Assembly (NCBI GenBank): GCA_905221615.1
Contig: CAJNDT010003779.1
Coordinates: forward strand, 248,001 to 312,000
From: Symbiodinium sp. CCMP2592
Taxonomy: Eukaryota > Sar > Dinophyceae > Suessiales > Symbiodiniaceae
DNA: 64,000 nt
Direction of reading: 5' to 3'
Shown piece by piece: positions 19,511 to 32,581 of the stretch. The notes under the pieces were generated by a model, which was not told the DNA's origin, ran no database searches, and worked only from the letters and a program-made list of their open reading frames with translations. Numbering within the stretch: the first letter of the stretch is position 1; every line of letters starts with the position of its first letter. A program made the translations under genes and the position numbers.

Positions 19511-21360
19511 ATGCCTCGCAAAGTTTATCCCGATGGCCCGCCATGTTCCGACGATGAGTGTAAGCAAATGGCTGAACTCTGGGACTTCCATCCTGACCTG
19601 CATCGCAGGGCCGCTTTTGGTAAGAGGCTTATGCAACCTGCCAATGGGGCTCCAAGTCTGTTGCCGAATCTTCAGAACATCAATTACAATTTCCTGGTGT
19701 TGAAGGAGATTGCTTTAAAGATGAACCTTCGGCGACGTCTCAGTTCGGACCCTGCGGAAATGCTTGCAAAGATGTTTGCAGGGTGGTATGGCAAGCATGA
19801 GGCCTATTTCAAGGAGATCCAAGACTTTGACAAAGTGGTTTGGGCTTTCAAGGATGCCTGGGTCGTACACAAGATGTTCACCATCCTACGTCCCAAGGTC
19901 ATGCGTGGGGAATCACCCCGAGAATCCCGGCTTCAGAACAATTAACTACATATCCCAACCCTGCCAGCATGTAGGCTGCTGTGGACTGAGTGTGTAAGTT
20001 CTTCAGGCTTTTATATTCTTGAGCAAGCTGTAGTAGAACATTTAAACATTCTCGACCCTTTTTTATGTAAGCTAATCGTAAGTGAAGCCAATTATGAAAC
20101 CGTATGAGCTATATATGCTTAGTCTGTGAGAGCTACGTAGGCCCATCCCACCAGCAACAAATCACCCAGGATGACAAGGTCAAGCAGCTCTGGGACTTGC
20201 TTGTTGATGTGAAGGAGAGACAGAAGGCAGAAATCTGTTGAAACTCTGCCTCTTTGTTTGTTGTGTGTGTGTGTGTGTGTGCTATCTTGTTGTTCCCGAA
20301 GCTAAGAAGCATCCACCCAAGCAGGCCGCCTGGAATGCAGAAAACGGTCCTGAGCCTCTCGATGCCGCTCCGGAGGAAGACTGCGAGGCCGAAGATGACG
20401 ATGGTGCTGGCTTGGAGACCGATGACTATGATCCTGATCAGATGTTTGAGGGGGATGCTGCACCCGAGGCTATGGAAGGTGAGGCTTCACCCAAGGCTAT
20501 GGAAGGGGAGGCTTCACTGGCTATGGAAGGGGAGGCTTCACTGGCTATGGAAGGGGAGGCTTCGCTGGCTATGGAAGGGGAGGCTTCACTGGCTATGGTA
20601 AGGGAGGCTTCACCCGAGGCTATGGAAAGGGAGGCTTCACTGGCTATGGAAGGGGAGGCATCTGTGGCTTTGCGTCGGTCAAGTATGACTAGGGAGGAAA
20701 AGATTCATATGGACAGTGCTGCCGTAGGATATCGCCTTGCTCATACTACTTCGGAGACTTGGGAAGATGAGCAAACTCTTCAAAGTCCGGATGAGTTTCA
20801 GGTGGTTTCTGCGAGTGCTGAGTCCTTGTCACAGCCAAGCTTGCTAGCTCTGGATGAGACCCCGGATGAGTCGCAAGTGTGCACGATTGAGTCTAGCCCT
20901 GATGAAGCCCCATCGTCATCAAGGCCATCCGCGCTTAAACGTCGCCCACATATTCCTAAGACCTGGAATGCTGATCTGTCACCACGACTTACGCAAGAGC
21001 AGAAGGCCAGGTTCTTGCAGGCTTGCAAAGCCAAGATCAATGCTTTGGGCCCCGAGCATGCTCCGGTAACTGGCTTGACCAGCGTGTGGGGTGTTGCCAA
21101 AATCTGTCTTTCAAGTTCTATATGTAGATTTAAAGGTTGTTGCAATGTACAATCAGACCTAACTGAGTGGTAATATAGCTATTTAACTAATATCCTGAAA
21201 ACCTCCGCAGCCCAACACCCCTACAGGATTCTGCCTGGGCTTTGTGCCGCTTTGCCGGCCGCAGCAGCTGCGGCACATGAGGGCCGCCTTGGCGAAGGCT
21301 ATGCAAGCTTTGTATCTCCATCACCTGCACAGACGCTGTACTATGGAGATCGTATCCTAG
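19511..21360 (+). CDS. Gene A: acidic protein with AMEGEAS repeats, function unknown
   Basis: Four exons close in phase: 19511-19897, 20170-20236, 20302-21065 and 21211-21360, giving about 455 residues. The start ATG follows 'gtgtag' by one base, which fits a trans-splice acceptor. The N-terminal 130 residues (from MPRKVYPDGPPC) are globular-looking with WDFHPDLHRR and a Trp/Phe-rich helix region. Exon 3 opens with a lysine/proline patch, then a highly acidic stretch, then about eight 8-residue repeats of AMEGEASL (24-bp units, about 20470-20660). A Ser/Pro/Glu-rich disordered part and a basic PRLTQEQKARFLQACKAK segment follow. I recognise no domain family. It is the first gene of the + strand array and may work with genes B to G. 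The first intron is bounded by GT-AG; the second contains a (GT)n run. Intron positions are inferred from phase and not from transcript data. Confidence 0.6.
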
Positions 21361-22043
21361 CTGGGTTGAGATTGTCTGTAGTTCCAGTTATGTATTGAGT
21401 TACATACCATTTCGTGGGTACCTTGGGCTGCCTTGTCCTACAAACCCATGAAGGTGTGGATCTAAGCAAAGTTGCCATTGGTTCTATCCATTATGCCTCA
21501 GCTTGTAGTTGCTATAGGGTTATAGCTTGTGGCATGGTTAGAGCAATGATGATGATCCTTGGATGTCCCAGAGTTAAGTTGCCCCTGTAAGTCTGATCAG
21601 ACCAACTATAGATAATGGTATTTGCTCAAACCCACACACCTATATACCTACATACTAGCATGCATGCCTACATACATACAGACACACATACATACTTACA
21701 TGCATATGTACATATATATATATACATATGCAGTTCGTGTGATACCCATATAATTCAGTATCTTTATGGAATGCTACTCATATCAGAGCAGATATGTATA
21801 TATGCATGTTATGCATACATACATATATATATATATACAAACATACAATAGCATAAACATATGCATTCGTTAGTTCTTGGGTTCAAGAATATAGGAACTA
21901 GGGCAGTTCATAGGTTGGACGTACTTGTAAGCTTTACTCCAAGCAGACACGTATACATGTACATGCATATATGTTTACACATGTGGTATGCTCAATCCAA
22001 ATGCAACGAGGGTGTGATTTCACGTTTGTGCGGTTGCTGAGGT
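21361..22043. other. Spacer between genes A and B, with (TA)/(CATA) microsatellites
   Basis: No coding exon could be placed. Simple repeats of ACATACAT and TATATA occupy about 21640-21850. The stretch could be an intron if A and B are one gene, but the splice phases I can find do not join gene A to the 22044 ATG. Confidence 0.5.
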
Positions 22044-25000
22044 ATGCCTTCGAAGAACCCCGACCAGGAGGATACCTATGTGCCAGATCCCGAAGCCAGC
22101 CTCGACAGCTTGATTGAGCAGATGGCTCCATCTCCGCCTCGCGAGCATAGCATGGAGCTGGAGGGACATGCCGAACCCCCTGCAGCTTCAACAGTTCCGG
22201 CTGATGATGAAGCAGTCTCCCCTTGCGAGGCAATGGCACGGTGCAAAACCCTAAGCATGGCCTTCCATAATTCACTCTTGATCTTCAGCAGCATATCTAG
22301 GTGTCCTTATTTGTCATCTAGAAAGTCCTGAGAATGCCAGCTAGGAGCCCGTATCCAAAGATGACCAGATGCACTTCATTCTTGCAAACAGAAAGGAGAA
22401 GAAAGCAAAGGCAGCTGCAAAGGCCATTGCGGCAGATGCCAAGAAGAAGGCTTCGGCTGACAAACCGGCCGGAGCAAAGCGCGGACGCAAACCCAAGCAT
22501 GATAAGGAAGCCGAAGCTACTGCATCAAAGCCAGCACCCAACTCCGAGCACAAGGCCAATGATCAGGACGATTTGGCAGCTGCTGCAGAGGCAGCCCCAG
22601 CCGCAGCCGAGGATCCAAAGCCGAAAGCGAAGCCAGGACGACCCAGGGCCAACACAGCCAAAGCCGATCCTCCGAAAGCCAAGGCAAAGACAGGACCCAA
22701 GTCCAAGAAAGGCAGAACCGATGATCCGCAGGAACCTTCCTCAAAGCCAGCACGCAAGCCCAAGAAAGCCAGAACCGATGATCCTCATGAGCCTTCCTCA
22801 AAGCCAGGACCCAAGCCCAAGAAAGCCAGAACCGATGATCCTGAGGAACCTTCGGCTAAGCCAGGACCCAAGCCCAAGAAGGCCAGAACCGATGATCCTG
22901 AGGAACCTCTGTCAGAGCCGGCCCCTGCCAAAGCCGATGGTCCTGAGGAACATGTCGAGGCCAATGGAAGCAAGCCTGCGGTGAAGGCGAAACCGAAGGC
23001 AAAGGGTGCCATGAAGAAGCCGGCAGCACGTGTGCCGCTCAATGACAAGGCTGCCGAGGCGGAGCTCGAGCAGCCCTTTCATTTGAACGGGATGCCACCC
23101 TTGGAGGCAGACCTCCCAAAAACATTCGCAAGACGTGCCATGCCCACGGGAGCCCACGGCATCAACAAGTACCGGCGCATCGTGGGTGCATTCAGGGATC
23201 ATGTCATGCCGAAATTGAAGGAGCGGCAGAAGTGTGCGGCCGAGGACCGGTGTGTGTGTGTGTGTGGTTCTTAACAGTATAGGGTAGCACAGCTCCACTA
23301 ACATGGGGCCGATGTGTTTGGGGGATCAACATGATACACATAGATTGGAAAGGCTCTGCGAGATATTTGGTTTCTATATTTCCATATATATAGGTAACTA
23401 TTTTCCATTAATAGGAGGCGACCTAGGTAAGGAATCCACGTCAGTTGGCATAAGATGTGCATACAACTATCACCATTCCCCGATACATCCCAATCCCTGC
23501 TGCAGTACCAGTTCTTCGACCTGGTGCAAGTGAAGTGCCGGGCATGGGTGGACCATGACAACAATCCTTGGGGATACATCCAGCAAGCAACGGAGGAGTA
23601 TGTGCGAACGTGACTTACCCAAAGATAGATAGCTGCTTAAATTAACAATTCTTGTAGATTCCACAGATCCTTTTGCCACTGTACCGAAATCCTAAACCCT
23701 GGAAAACCCTGAAGCGCCCTAAACCCTATATGCCCTATAGAGACTCTAGAAGTCTAGAGAAGCCTAACCCCATCCAGGTTTTGAGAAGCATTACTAACGG
23801 AAGCCGACATCCTATCAGCCAAGGCTTTCCGATTGTGGCTATGAGCTTCCCAGAGCGGCCTGAAGTGCCATGTGATGCAAAGGACGGCCTGAGCTTCTGT
23901 GTCAGCTGACAGCTAGGGTGGGTTTGAAAAGGTGTTAGGGTTACTTGGGGTGCATGCTCGCACTCGATGTGTTTCCGATGTCATGCAGGGGTGGTAACCA
24001 TCCCTTTGTTGATCTGCCACCTGTTTTGCTGAAGCAAGATTCAAACAGGCTTTAATTGACTTTAAAGAGACGCTGTTGCCTGGACGGGCCATCACGTGGC
24101 TTTATGGTTTAACATCCTACATACACTTCAGGTGAGTCTGCAAACTCACCCAGTTATTGATGCTCTGGGGCCTCAGTCCCACTCACAAAAGAGTCATCTA
24201 GTTCCTGGGAGTAGCTAGCCTTCCAATTGGACCCTAGTGATTCCTCAGGCACTTGTGCTAAACCCATACATACGCTAATCACATGTTACACGAAACCCGG
24301 CATAGGTGAACTTCCAACTGTAGGCATGTACATGTATGTGTAAATATATACATATATATATATATATGGATATATATATATGGATATATAGATATATATT
24401 ATATTTTTGTAGAGTGGGACTTATAGTTACATATGTTACGCAAGTTTAATCACGAAACATGAATGCCCCAGAAACATCAGAGGACTGGAAACCCAAACAC
24501 CTTATTGGACCCCAAGCAGAAGCCAATAAAGCTTTGACGAAAGATGCTTGGATATCTGAAGCCTATTGGACAATGGGTCTGCAGGGTTTTGTTGTTTAAG
24601 GGCTCAGTATGGGGCTAAAGTTTTCGTTCAGGGTTTCTATAAGCTCTGCCAAAACTTGAACTTGTGTGGCTTTTTATTGGGTTCTTGGGTAGCTATGGGG
24701 CTTGTGGGTCGATCGAGGGCTTAATGCTTTAGGTGTCAAGGAAAAGAGGGTTTTACTGTCGGGGCTTAGTTGACCTTTGTACAGGCACTGGAAGCCCTAG
24801 GTTGGCCAGAAAGCAGGCAACGGTGCAAATGGGGAAGACCCAAGCCTAGAACCTACGTGGCTTTTGTGGCCAATTGTGCCGCTGCCGGATGGAAGAAATG
24901 GATCTAGATTGCATGCTCCCATGCTGCTGCTAGCCTGATCCAAGTTCGAAGCATGATTGCAGTGAGTCTTACATGATCTGACCGAAGACAAACTACATAG

Positions 25001-25404
25001 CAAGCAAGGCCCATGTTCAGTCACCTCCCCACGCAGGTCTTGGCTTCACTCCGGGGCAAGCGCAAAGCTGCGAAAGCTGGCCTCCTTGATGTTCCTCCAG
25101 GAACCCGCAGAAACCGACATGTTTGGGTTTAATTGGGATAAAGGATGCCTCTGAGTGAAGCTGCAGTCAGTATATGCTTTGGACATGAGTTACATGAGTG
25201 ACCAGCTCTGATTGCAACTGTTCATATCTGATCAAGTTGGGCAGCGGCAGGTGCACTCTGTCAGCTTTTGGCAAACATGTTGTTGGCACCGTGGCCTTAA
25301 ACACAGAACAACTTAGAGTGCTCCCGACTCTAGTCTTGGCTGCCATGGCTAGCTGGACAGAAGCCGATATAATTCGGCGTCTTCGACGTGTCGGTGCGCC
25401 CAAG
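22044..25404 (+). CDS. Gene B: lysine/proline-rich AT-hook-like protein, probably the 5' part of gene C
   Basis: Exons read as 22044-22240, 22392-23253, 23506-23609, 23819-23898, 24785-24822, 25037-25120 and about 25361-25404. All junctions except the last close in phase. Exon 1 is acidic (from MPSKNPDQEDTY). Exon 2 is strongly basic: an Ala/Lys helix, RGRKPK and PGRPR cores resembling AT-hook minor-groove binding motifs, then four or five 19-residue repeats of the type KPKKARTDDPEEPSSKPGP (57-bp units, about 22690-22910). A more conserved-looking segment follows, INKYRRIVGAFRDHVMPKLK, and YQFFDLVQVKCRAWVDHDNN in exon 3. Such proteins usually bind DNA or chromatin in the nucleus, so that role is inference here. 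The last placed exon (EADIIRRLRRVGAPK) has no stop. Because gene C begins inside an exon in phase 1, B and C are probably one transcript with an exon I could not place between 25404 and 26476. Confidence 0.5.
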
Positions 25405-26253
25405 GTCTGCTGGCTAATGTCTGTATTCAGATGTATTTGTTCATGTGTTGATCCATCATACAAATCCTTTTGCATGATATGAGAGTGTCGAGTGTGGGAG
25501 CTTCATTATAGTGGCTGCAAGACAAAACTGAACTTGTGTGTTGCCTTGTTGCCTTCGAAGCAAACATGTACCCAGAGCCCAGCTATCCTGCTCACTCTCC
25601 AGGTGCTGGCCTTTGCATGCCTGCTCCTCTTGTGGAACTCGGAGGTGGAGCTCGACAACGAGGCCTTGGCACGCTTTCTCTAGATCTTGATTGCTTAGGG
25701 AGAGAGAGATGTATGGGTAGAGTGAGAGGGGAGAGAGTCGGACACAGGAGGCAATCGGTCGAGTGCACAAAAGAGATAGACAGAGATCAGGATTCCGTTG
25801 AGTACGGTTCTATATGATTAATCAGGATTCCTGAGGAAATCTCAGATTTCTTCGTTGGCTAAAAAGGCAATGTATGGTTGTGCGAGAAAAAGGCATCAAG
25901 GTATTCTCCAGGTTTAGGGAATGGCAAACTATGGGATTTGGGTGGGAAGCTATGTCATTTAACACCACCATGTAATATAAGCTAAGTACATTGCAGCCTG
26001 GGTTGGATGACTCCCATACAGGTTCTATAACTTGAGGCTTCTATTACACGCATATCCTGGCTATGTCGAATACATGTGGGAAATTAGTATGCCCTCTAAA
26101 CATTGCAATGCATTCGTGGTCCCCCTCTTCTACCTGGAATAGTAGTTCAAGATAGATCGTATCTGTGGTTCTTTTGTGTGCATATCTATATCAATATACA
26201 TATTTCTCTCTCTGTCGCTCTACCTCTCCCAGCCCATAAATATATATATATAC

Positions 26254-26286
<33 letters not shown>

Positions 26287-26475
26287 GATACTTATCTAGC
26301 TGTTCATACAAACTATATATATATGTATGTATACACAGTATATATTTCTGTACTCTATGCCAAGTCTGTCGACTTACTATGCCGATTGTGGGTGTGTGAG
26401 TATATAAGCTCTGTAAGCATAGATTAAAAAAAATATATGTATCCTAGCCAGGACCCAATGAAAGAAGACCTTAAG
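25405..26475. other. Probable intron(s) between B and C exons
   Basis: Candidate short exons near 25560-25680 (for example a frame containing EVELDNEALARF) could not be joined in phase. A TATATACA microsatellite lies at about 26225-26290. Nothing else is supported. Confidence 0.4.
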
Positions 26476-27845
26476 TCCTGGATCCAGACAATGCACCGAA
26501 TGAGGTGTTCTCCTATGCCTTCGTCGAGAGCTTTGCTGGAACTGGTGAGGCTGCGAAGCAGGTCCAGTCTTCGTTCCCAGGGCAGCAATGTGTTACTATG
26601 GACATATTGCAGTGTGCAGCGCTAGATGTGACAAAGAACGGTGGTTTTGGGATGCTCAGCTGAATCAGGTAGGGCCCATGTCCTGCAATGAGTTGTTTGG
26701 TTCGTCTCTAGTGCCACATTTTCGGATCTGAGGGCTTTCCTGACGGCCACAATGCGTGGGGACAGGTCTGGGTACCTACACTGGCTGGGTGTGCACTGTA
26801 GTTCTTTTATCACGACAAGCCGCGGCAGTACAGGAAGGTCAATGGCCAATCCAGAAGGGTGCTCGGATATCCCCGGTGTTTTCTCTGCAAACAAGATGGC
26901 ATCTAGGCCGGGGTGGCTCATTCGAGGTATCGGTTCAGGTTGAGGTACGTCCTAAGGGAGTTATATAGTTTGCAGAGTTTAGAACTTTCTTCTGGCTTGC
27001 TTAGGCCTATGTGTTGCTTGCTTACAGGTAAATGTAACCCATGCAACCGACATATTCCCTGAAGGGTGGCCTTATTGCTCCTGGCAACAACTGCATTTGT
27101 GGGGACCTGGGTGGTGGAGCAGCCAAAGTCCTCACTGCTATTCGAGCTAAGCCCCATGCAGTTTGTTTGTGAAAGAATGCAGGCAGGAGCCGCCATGTTG
27201 CTAATCCTAAGCATGTTTCCTCTACGTGTCTAGAACAGCTAGATCGAAGCAACTTCTAGCCCTGGCACAGGTGTTCAAGTGCAAGTTCTGGATGTGGCAC
27301 TATGAATCTCGAACCCCAAAACCGACGGTTTTGTGGTCGTCGAGCCGGGCAATCAGCAAGTTCTGGCTAGGGAAATTAAAACGTGCCCAGGTGAGGGCCG
27401 AGCAGTGCCAGCGCGACCCTGGACGACGTGGCCCTCCGGTCAAGCGGTGGATCGACAAGGAAGGCAGGAAGCGCTACAAGGGCACTTTCGACCTCAGGGC
27501 TACTGGGTCATGTCCTGAGATTTAATATCAGCTTTGAGTGCTTTCTCATTTGCTTTTGATGGTCTTCGGAGCTCGGTCTATAGATTCCCTTTGCACTTAA
27601 GGCAGTATACAGCTGCCTTTGGGCAGAAGATTGCTGGGGAGCTACATAATTTGATCGAGTTCACGCCCCGGCCCTCTCAAGATGATGAACTACAAAACCT
27701 TGATGCTATGGATATCTGGTCTGCTTGGGGCTGGGATGATCTATGGCCCTTGGCTGAGATGAGTGAGTTTGTGAAGTACCTCTATGGTGCCAAATCCTTG
27801 AAGATCCCGGCCCAATGGAAACCACTGCTCCCCAGAGAACTCTGA
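26476..27845 (+). CDS. Gene C: methyltransferase-like protein (FAGxG ... HCSS ... EQP motif order)
   Basis: Placed exons: 26476-about 26610 or 26627, about 26741-26909, 27065-27182, 27250-27506 and 27602-27845 (stop TGA). Reading in order, exon 1 gives FSYAFVESFAGTGEAAKQVQ and CVTMDI; exon 2 gives YLHWLGVHCSSFITTSRGST and ANKMASR; exon 3 gives WVVEQPKSSLLFELSPMQFV; exon 4 gives FKCKFWMWHYESRTPKPTVL and RYKGTFDL; exon 5 gives QYTAAFGQKIAGEL. FAGxG with a following D-I resembles the SAM-binding motif I/II of Rossmann methyltransferases. A Cys loop followed by an E-Q/N-P strand is the order seen in C5-cytosine methyltransferases (PC ... EN). The enzymatic role is inference and the catalytic loop is not canonical PCQ. 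I believe related proteins are abundant in dinoflagellates. Two introns appear to use GC donors (after 26909 and 27182), which is common in that group. The 5' end is missing and probably lies in gene B. Confidence 0.6.
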
Positions 27846-28440
27846 GCTCAACAAGACAAAGCTTCAACACTATAAGAGTGGAACCTGTCTGCTAGGGGGC
27901 ACTCGCTGAAAAGAGAGCCAATTCCGTGGCTTTGTTTGCTGGCCTTAGGAATTAATCTTCCTCTGGGCCAACGGGAAATCCTATAGTGGTACACATCCTA
28001 GATGCATCCCTGTATATAAATCTCCCATCCAGTACGTATGTATACATCTGAGAATGCAAATCCTAAAGACCTGGTGCATCCCGACAAGTGATTTTTATGT
28101 TCTGTAGAGATAACTTAATACCCTGGACTTGGGACACCCCGGGCTTGGAAGTGAGGATCGACCCCAAAAGCCCCGGAGACTGTAAGGCTTCCTAGAAAGG
28201 TGAGGCCCAGATTCTCAAAAGGCCCGGAGTATGTAAAGCTTTCTAGAAGGGAATTGCCTAGATTCGGAAGGTCCTACAGCCTGAAGCCAGCACACCCAAA
28301 AGGCCTGGAATCCATAAGACAAGCTAGAAGGGAAACGCTTAGAATCCATGGTCCCCGCTTATCCTAAACTGGAACTTAGTGTGGTTTTCTTAACATTTAT
28401 GTAATTGCTTAATAAGAAAAAATAGGTTTTCTAGGGTTTA
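27846..28440. other. Intergenic spacer with a degenerate ~60-80 bp repeat
   Basis: Three related segments ('aaaggcccggagtatgtaaa' followed by 'ctagaagggaa') occur near 28157, 28217 and 28296. No coding frame was found. Confidence 0.6.
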
Positions 28441-28621
28441 GCATAGAACGCAACCACGAACGCCCATATTCACCCGTACAACGCCCACAATCACCCGTTC
28501 AACGCCCACAATCACCCGTTCAACGCCCAAAAAAAACAAACGCTTAGAAACCCTACGCCCAAAATTGCCCGCACAACGCCCAACCAAAAACCATACAACG
28601 CCCAAAAAAAAACATACAGAA
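28441..28621. repeat. ACGCCCACAATCACCCGTTCA tandem repeat (21-22 bp units)
   Basis: Units of AACGCCCACAATCACCCGTT recur about seven times, decaying to AACGCCCAAAAAAAAC at the 3' end. The tract lies directly upstream of gene D. Confidence 0.85.
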
Positions 28622-28808
28622 TGTATGGCCTGATGTGAGCGCTTCGTGGCTTGGCTCTTCCTGCGAGGCCAGTGTGTGCGAGACAATTTTTGTCTGCTTG
28701 GGGTTACTTGTGCCCTCCCGAGCCCATACGATGGCGTGTGAAAGACGGCCGGAACGCCTTACTTCGCGGCAATGGTCCTGTGGTTCCCTTGCTTCAGCTC
28801 TAGCTAGC

Positions 28809-31637
28809 ATGGATGCATCAGAGCTTCTAGCTGCACTTCCGGATGACCCTGCTCTGCTTCAAGAAGCCCTGCAGGATAGAATTAGGGGGTTCCCCTTTGA
28901 GCTAAGTGCTCTGCCTCCGGGATTTGCTTACATCTTCACATTACACACCTACACACATATATATATATATGTTTGTATGTATGTATGTATGTAGGTCTGT
29001 ATGTGTCGATACAAAAATGTCTATGCATATATGTACATGCATTTATATCTATCCATATATATAGACTATATAGAATCTAAAATGTTACTCTGCTTTGATA
29101 CATATATACGTGTAGGCAGGCAGCTAGGCTGTTAGCTAGCTAGGTAGGTAGGTACGTAGCTAGGTACATAGATAGGTAGCTAGGTAGGCAGGTAGGTGTG
29201 TGGGTCGGTGGGTTTGCATATGTGTGTTTATGTATGTATGCATGCATGTGTGTCTGTGCTTATTTATGTATGTAAAAACTTATCCATCTGCCTATCCGTC
29301 TATGTATCTATCGGTTAATCTATTTGCTGATCTTTGTGTCTGTCTACCCATATGTAAATATGTCAACAGATTTAGGCATGTATGCCACACACACATATAT
29401 ATGTATGTATATATATATATATATATGTTTACATTTGTTCATAAATCGTGACATAGGTTATATGTATGTATATATATATATGTATATTTATACATATATA
29501 TATATACATATATTGCTATATATATAGATATAGATACATAGACACCACCACACATAAGTATGTATGTGTCTGTATAAACACCTATAGCTATATATATATG
29601 CATGTGGATGTTGGCATGCACATATCTATGTATTTAGTTGTCATGTGTAAATATACACAAATATATACATATATATGTATATATATATATATGTTCCTTT
29701 GCATCTGTCTATGCACATGTGTATGTAGAAGTGCACGTGTATGTGCTTGCAGATGGGTATGTGTATGGACAGATGAGTCTGTTTGTGTCAATGTGTCGTT
29801 GTATGCACAGACATCTGCACGTGTGCATTTGCATGAGTCTACATGTGTGTATGTATGCAAACATACCTGTGCATGTGTATGTGTGGGTATGTCTGTGTGT
29901 CCGTCTTTAGAGGTATACGCATATATATGTTTATGTCTTGCATGTCCTCACTCCGAACAGGAGATCAAGAAGCAGCCCACCGTCAAGGCTGAGAAAGACA
30001 CGAAGGTGTGGTGCAAGCAGGAATCCCACGAAGATTTCTGTGCACCGGTTCAGCCGGTTGAGCCACCCCAAGCTCACAGCCCGCCTGCAGCCACGATCGA
30101 TGCATACATGTTGGACAGCGATGACGACACGCCTGGAACAGTTGCTGCTGCTTGAATGAGCTTGGCCATGCCCTGTTAGCTGTTAGCTTGGTATCCCGGC
30201 AGCTTTTGTGCTGCATTTCCAATACGAGGAAGTTAGCTCTGTTTAGTCACACATATATCCATGTATAGGCACAAAGGGTCGGAATGTGTGCATGTGTGCA
30301 GCATAAACTTGTACGAGTAAATGTCTGTGTAGTAAGCGACAGAGTGGCTGTTTTCTTTTGTGTGCATCCACATGTCTAGGTGAACTTCTCCAGTCTGTAT
30401 ATCATCGACATGCACACACGCACACACCTCACTTGTGCATGTGCAGTGATCTTTCTTATTTCCATGTGTCGGCAATAGAGGTCTATGTGTGTATGTAGGT
30501 ATCTAGTTATGTAGGTAGCTTTGCCTGTATGCATATATTTGTGGGCCGCTTAATACTAAGAACTCATGTACATATGTGTGCCTACATGACTTGGGGCATA
30601 TGTAAGGTCTAAGCTGCCTTGTTTTTTTTCAGAACAAGATGATTGTGAAGTGGATGTGTGTTCGTTCTTGTTATACTACTTGTGCAAGCCAAAACCGTCC
30701 TGCCTTACATTGTGCAATATACACACCCGACATGAGGATTCCGCGGACTTCGATGACGGGGGTCTATGTGACGAGGACCTGCACAAGCAGTTGGTGATGC
30801 TGGCTGAAACACAAAGCCCGCCCGAGACCCCAGTGAAGAATCTCTCTGCCCAGCTGGCCTCTACTGTTCTGGAGGCCTGCTTCAAAACCCCAGCCATCCC
30901 TACACACCCGAAACCCTCAACCTAAATTCTTCATCCCTAAACAAGCCAAGCTACAAAACCCAACAAGCCTAGAGCCCCAAAATAAACTTAACTCTTCATA
31001 TAGAACCGCCTGGCAGACACCGCCATCGAAGAAGACTTGCCTACGGACACCGTCTACAGAAAGTGTGAACCCGGCCGACTCCAAGCCTTCTAGTCTCTCT
31101 GGGACCCCAACTCCGTCCTCAAGTGTGGCATCGAAAACGCCCTCCCCGCCCAATCTCAAGGCCACCTGCATGGTGGAAAATCTCGATCCAGACCAGGAAC
31201 CTGCCAAGAAGGTGCAGGCTGACATATTTCCTACACATACTGGTGAGCTAGTGGGGTGATGCAAGTATTGGGCTATTTCAAGATTCTAGTTTTGGGGTTT
31301 TCAGAGTTATACAATTGATGGGTCCAAACATGAGGTTGTGAAAGTCGGGGAGATCACCTTGACTCAGCAAGAGTACAACAATTGGCGCGGGAAGTTCGGG
31401 CGGGCTTGCTTGCCCAAACCTACGTCGGGGCGGCTTGATGTTCCGAAAGAGATGCATGAGGTTTTCCTTGGTAAGGGAAAGGCCAAGGAGCAGATGTTCG
31501 AGACGTTCATCAGAGCAAATGGGGACAAGGATTGGGTCCACAACCTTTCTAAAGATGCACAGGGGCTAGGTTCGTGCTTTGGTTTCGGGTCCTCTCCACC
31601 TACGTACCTCCCTTACAAATAGATAACTACAATTAAG

Positions 31638-31680
<43 letters not shown>

Positions 31681-32420
31681 GATGACTAACATAGTTCATG
31701 CAGGACCAGTTCATCCGCCGCTTCACCTTGAAGAAGGTCTCCGAGAAATCCTCTGAGTTAGATGAGGAGGGTGGCTATTACACCGCCGACGAAATGAAGA
31801 AGCTTCTGAACTACAACCAGTGTCTCGACTTGAGACACCCTAAATCTTTCTTTAATATATGAAGAAGCCTCTGCAAATCTTTGCTGGACCCTAACTGGAA
31901 CTACCTGCACGGAAATGCACACATATATATATATACACACATGTCTCAATAACTATGTATACATATATATATATATGTAGTGTTCTTTACTTACTGTCTG
32001 TGGAATGATATGATATGTATATATATATATATACACATACATATATGTGTGTGTTTATGTAGAGCTGCACTCCAATATAAGGGCTACTTACATAGTTAGA
32101 TATACATGCAAAGAAATACTGTTGTATGAATTTGTACGTGTGTATATATATATATATATATGTATGTGTGTTATAACATCTATGCATGTCAACATATATT
32201 TGTACATCTATACATACGACCACACTCATACTAACCCTACATAAATAAAACCTGGAAACCCTGTGAACCCCTGATCACACGGAAGACGGAAGCTGCATTA
32301 CCAAAGCCGTCTCATGGCTCTGCTGTCCGCAGCACTTATCCTAAATCCTAGGCCAACGCAGACCGTAGAAACCCCTAGGCCCTACATAAACCCGGCATCC
32401 TGTAGTTGTTCGCTCCCTCC

Positions 32421-32472
<52 letters not shown>

Positions 32473-32544
32473 AAACGACCTCGTGAAGCGGAGACGCTCC
32501 GAGGTTGTTTGCATATTGTTTGCATATTACTACTACTACTACTG

Positions 32545-32581
<37 letters not shown>

